Assembly (NCBI GenBank): GCA_021810905.1 | Contig: JAJZQH010000002.1 | Span: 248,001-312,000 of the forward strand | DNA from: a bacterium | Lineage (GTDB): Bacteria; UBA10199; 2-02-FULL-44-16; JAAZCA01 | Length of the DNA: 64,000 bases | Direction: 5' to 3' | Part shown: piece by piece, positions 63,701-64,000 of the stretch | Layout: each line of letters opens with the position of its first letter | Position numbering within the stretch: the stretch's first letter is position 1 | Translations under genes and position numbers: made by a program | Notes under the pieces: generated by a model | What the model saw: only the letters and a program-made list of their open reading frames with translations | Told to the model about the DNA's origin: nothing | Databases searched by the model: none

Positions 63701-64000
63701 TCACGGCATTGGCCGAACGAAACCGGTCGGATGGCTGCTTTGCGCAGAGACGCATAACCATTTCACGCAACCAACGCGGTGTACGCTTCTCGACCTCCGC
63801 CTCAAAGATGATGGGGGCGCGGTGATGCAACTCTATGAGATCGGTGAGCGACTCCGCGTGGAACGGCGTGTGACGGTTGAGCAGCTGGTAGATCATGATG
63901 CCCAGCGAATAGAGGTCGGCCCGGTGGTCGATTTCGGCGTCAGCGTCGGTGAGCTCCGGCGCCATGAACTGAGGCGTGCCGCGGACGCGTCCGGCGGAGC
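60726..64000 (-). CDS. Ser/Thr protein kinase-AAA ATPase-TPR protein, 5' end outside window
   Basis: The frame is open to the right edge, so the gene is partial. The visible start is the kinase activation segment (RVRGTPQFMAPEL) and its C-lobe (DLYSLGIMIYQLLNRHTPF). A linker leads to an AAA_16-type ATPase (from FTGREHELEALE; P-loop VLGESGIGKSRL) and then about 600 residues of TPR-like helical repeats. This is the large transcription- or development-type signalling ATPase/TPR layout known from Myxococcota and related groups. Phosphorylation substrate unknown. Confidence 0.9.
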   Translation of the reverse strand, partial: SAGRVRGTPQFMAPELTDADAEIDHRADLYSLGIMIYQLLNRHTPFHAESLTDLIELHHRAPIIFEAEVEKRTPRWLREMVMRLCAKQPSDRFRSANAVIEEINRGGGFSFDIETEETRESYVLSSRFTGREHELEALESFMARQAMHLGECPAVALVLGESGIGKSRLMQELKQHGQLSRIRFLKGNCYEGGVSEYQPIAEILEAAVPLAENLKLPDLIARYGPELVKVHPRLAIRKHIEPSPCLPDSNLERLRLVERVSEFLVALADVTPCACYINDLQWAPPGAVNIITNLALRLIQRKQGGHTCSLALFGSCRDDEISGRPIEQFISEMRMRNEMLEVKLEPLSRDQSSVLIGSMLGIEAPPDDFVDRMMEETQGNPFFIEELMRALVSSGSVTIKEGRWAAVKIEDIAIPEGMAAVFLHRMELLPEETRTVLDILAIHGQPLSPRILEHIAGIAHSDLYRSLAHLQKQRLAVEVPGRDLLYRVSHDNLRLFLYGHLSEERRAALHLAVAEAIESWCGEKRSQFLGDLAHHYWHSGEAGQKKALIYSLAAGKQAKKAYANHQGIQFYERALQLLARIGTDGVQRFQILEDMGDLYSLTGRYSEARKCFNEILASTVTPIEKARLSRKIAYLFFHKGDIQGAIDQIWNAVRFLGHRRARKPLIRWAFLLGAAARHMLYRTFPFMIRRRLSDDARARLIELCDSYTRLSMMQFFVNPKEGLLCGIRAVNIAEKIGDTPESAHGYAIIGLMYGVMGLFPKAMDFFCQKALTIATRLNSPWHLGVAHLLYAAGLFQVMRQTEAMQHAYQARDLLIESGDMSYVGMAIVHVAGALRNQGFLRKSMSLCEEGLQLLERAGSEQMTKGMLNVIGSCDALLGDFDKAIEHLGRSIAICIKGGDNLSLSSAYANMGNAFLLKEDYLQAQRYLELSEKTIEELGWSSRYNRYCYHLLCRTLLMQLDVSPQMNEDEKKSLIERVKKLLKLSFRMGKFGHELLSAALVDEGIFYWLRGRHQRARKSFTRAIEVVNPNFAKDYAVNAHLQAGCFLSRGEGETAELGRSFLKKCIELAEESEMKPFADAARKYLSENRFD

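Overview
The window reads like a Gram-negative, deltaproteobacteria-like genome (Myxococcota / Bdellovibrionota / UBA10199 type). The signs are outer-membrane barrels, many lipoproteins with low-complexity Gly/Ser linkers, an AsmA-like protein, a Gld-type ABC system, and subtilases ending in Cys-membrane helix-Arg sorting tails. Most of it is GC-rich. The region from about 49.2 to 51.4 kb is visibly AT-rich and looks imported. Lineage is inferred from gene content only.

Layout. 1-12.3 kb: end of an AsmA-like protein, an L,D-transpeptidase, subtilase 1, a four-gene Gld-like ABC operon on the minus strand, about 0.9 kb of nested palindromes without a gene, and a nucleoside-kinase/dCMP-deaminase fusion. 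12.3-23.3 kb: lipoproteins, queF, tRNA-Arg, purC, a LOG-like protein, a DUF362/ferredoxin protein, an arylamine N-acetyltransferase, DUF4416, PilZ and an acyltransferase. 23.3-25.5 kb: a degenerate histidine-kinase/GGDEF-like protein, and divergently a lipoprotein carrying four APWCGHC motifs behind a sigma54-type promoter. 25.7-28.4 kb: tRNA-Pro and a nitrogen block (glnB, an Lrp-type regulator, glnA). 28.4-38.5 kb: subtilase 2, an OFA-type MFS transporter, a DsbA-like lipoprotein, serS, a PAP2 phosphatase, a VWA protein and a possible barrel protein. 38.6-45.6 kb: a divergent kinase-like protein, then a five-gene operon behind a second sigma54-type promoter: methyltransferase, 57-aa peptide, radical SAM/SPASM enzyme, periplasmic binding protein and hybrid histidine kinase. 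45.7-55.9 kb: accessory DNA next to tRNA-Ser with a GNAT and an NYN protein, a QueG-like remnant, an NmrA-like oxidoreductase, a cyclase-like/partner pair, a RAYT element, a broken Hip locus and an XRE/membrane pair. 55.8-64 kb: a duplicated unknown gene (the second copy is broken), an Omp85-like barrel, and a Ser/Thr kinase-AAA-TPR protein cut by the window end.

Three loci are the best candidates for undescribed biology. (1) The peptide/radical SAM/binding-protein/kinase operon could make and sense a modified peptide. (2) The lipoprotein with four PDI-like WCGHC motifs has no thioredoxin fold that can be seen; the motif differs between copies only at silent positions. (3) The AT-rich pair joins a PycC-like class III cyclase fold to an unknown partner and may be an antiphage module. 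A further theme is the number of intergenic palindromes whose arms are built from short repeated words.
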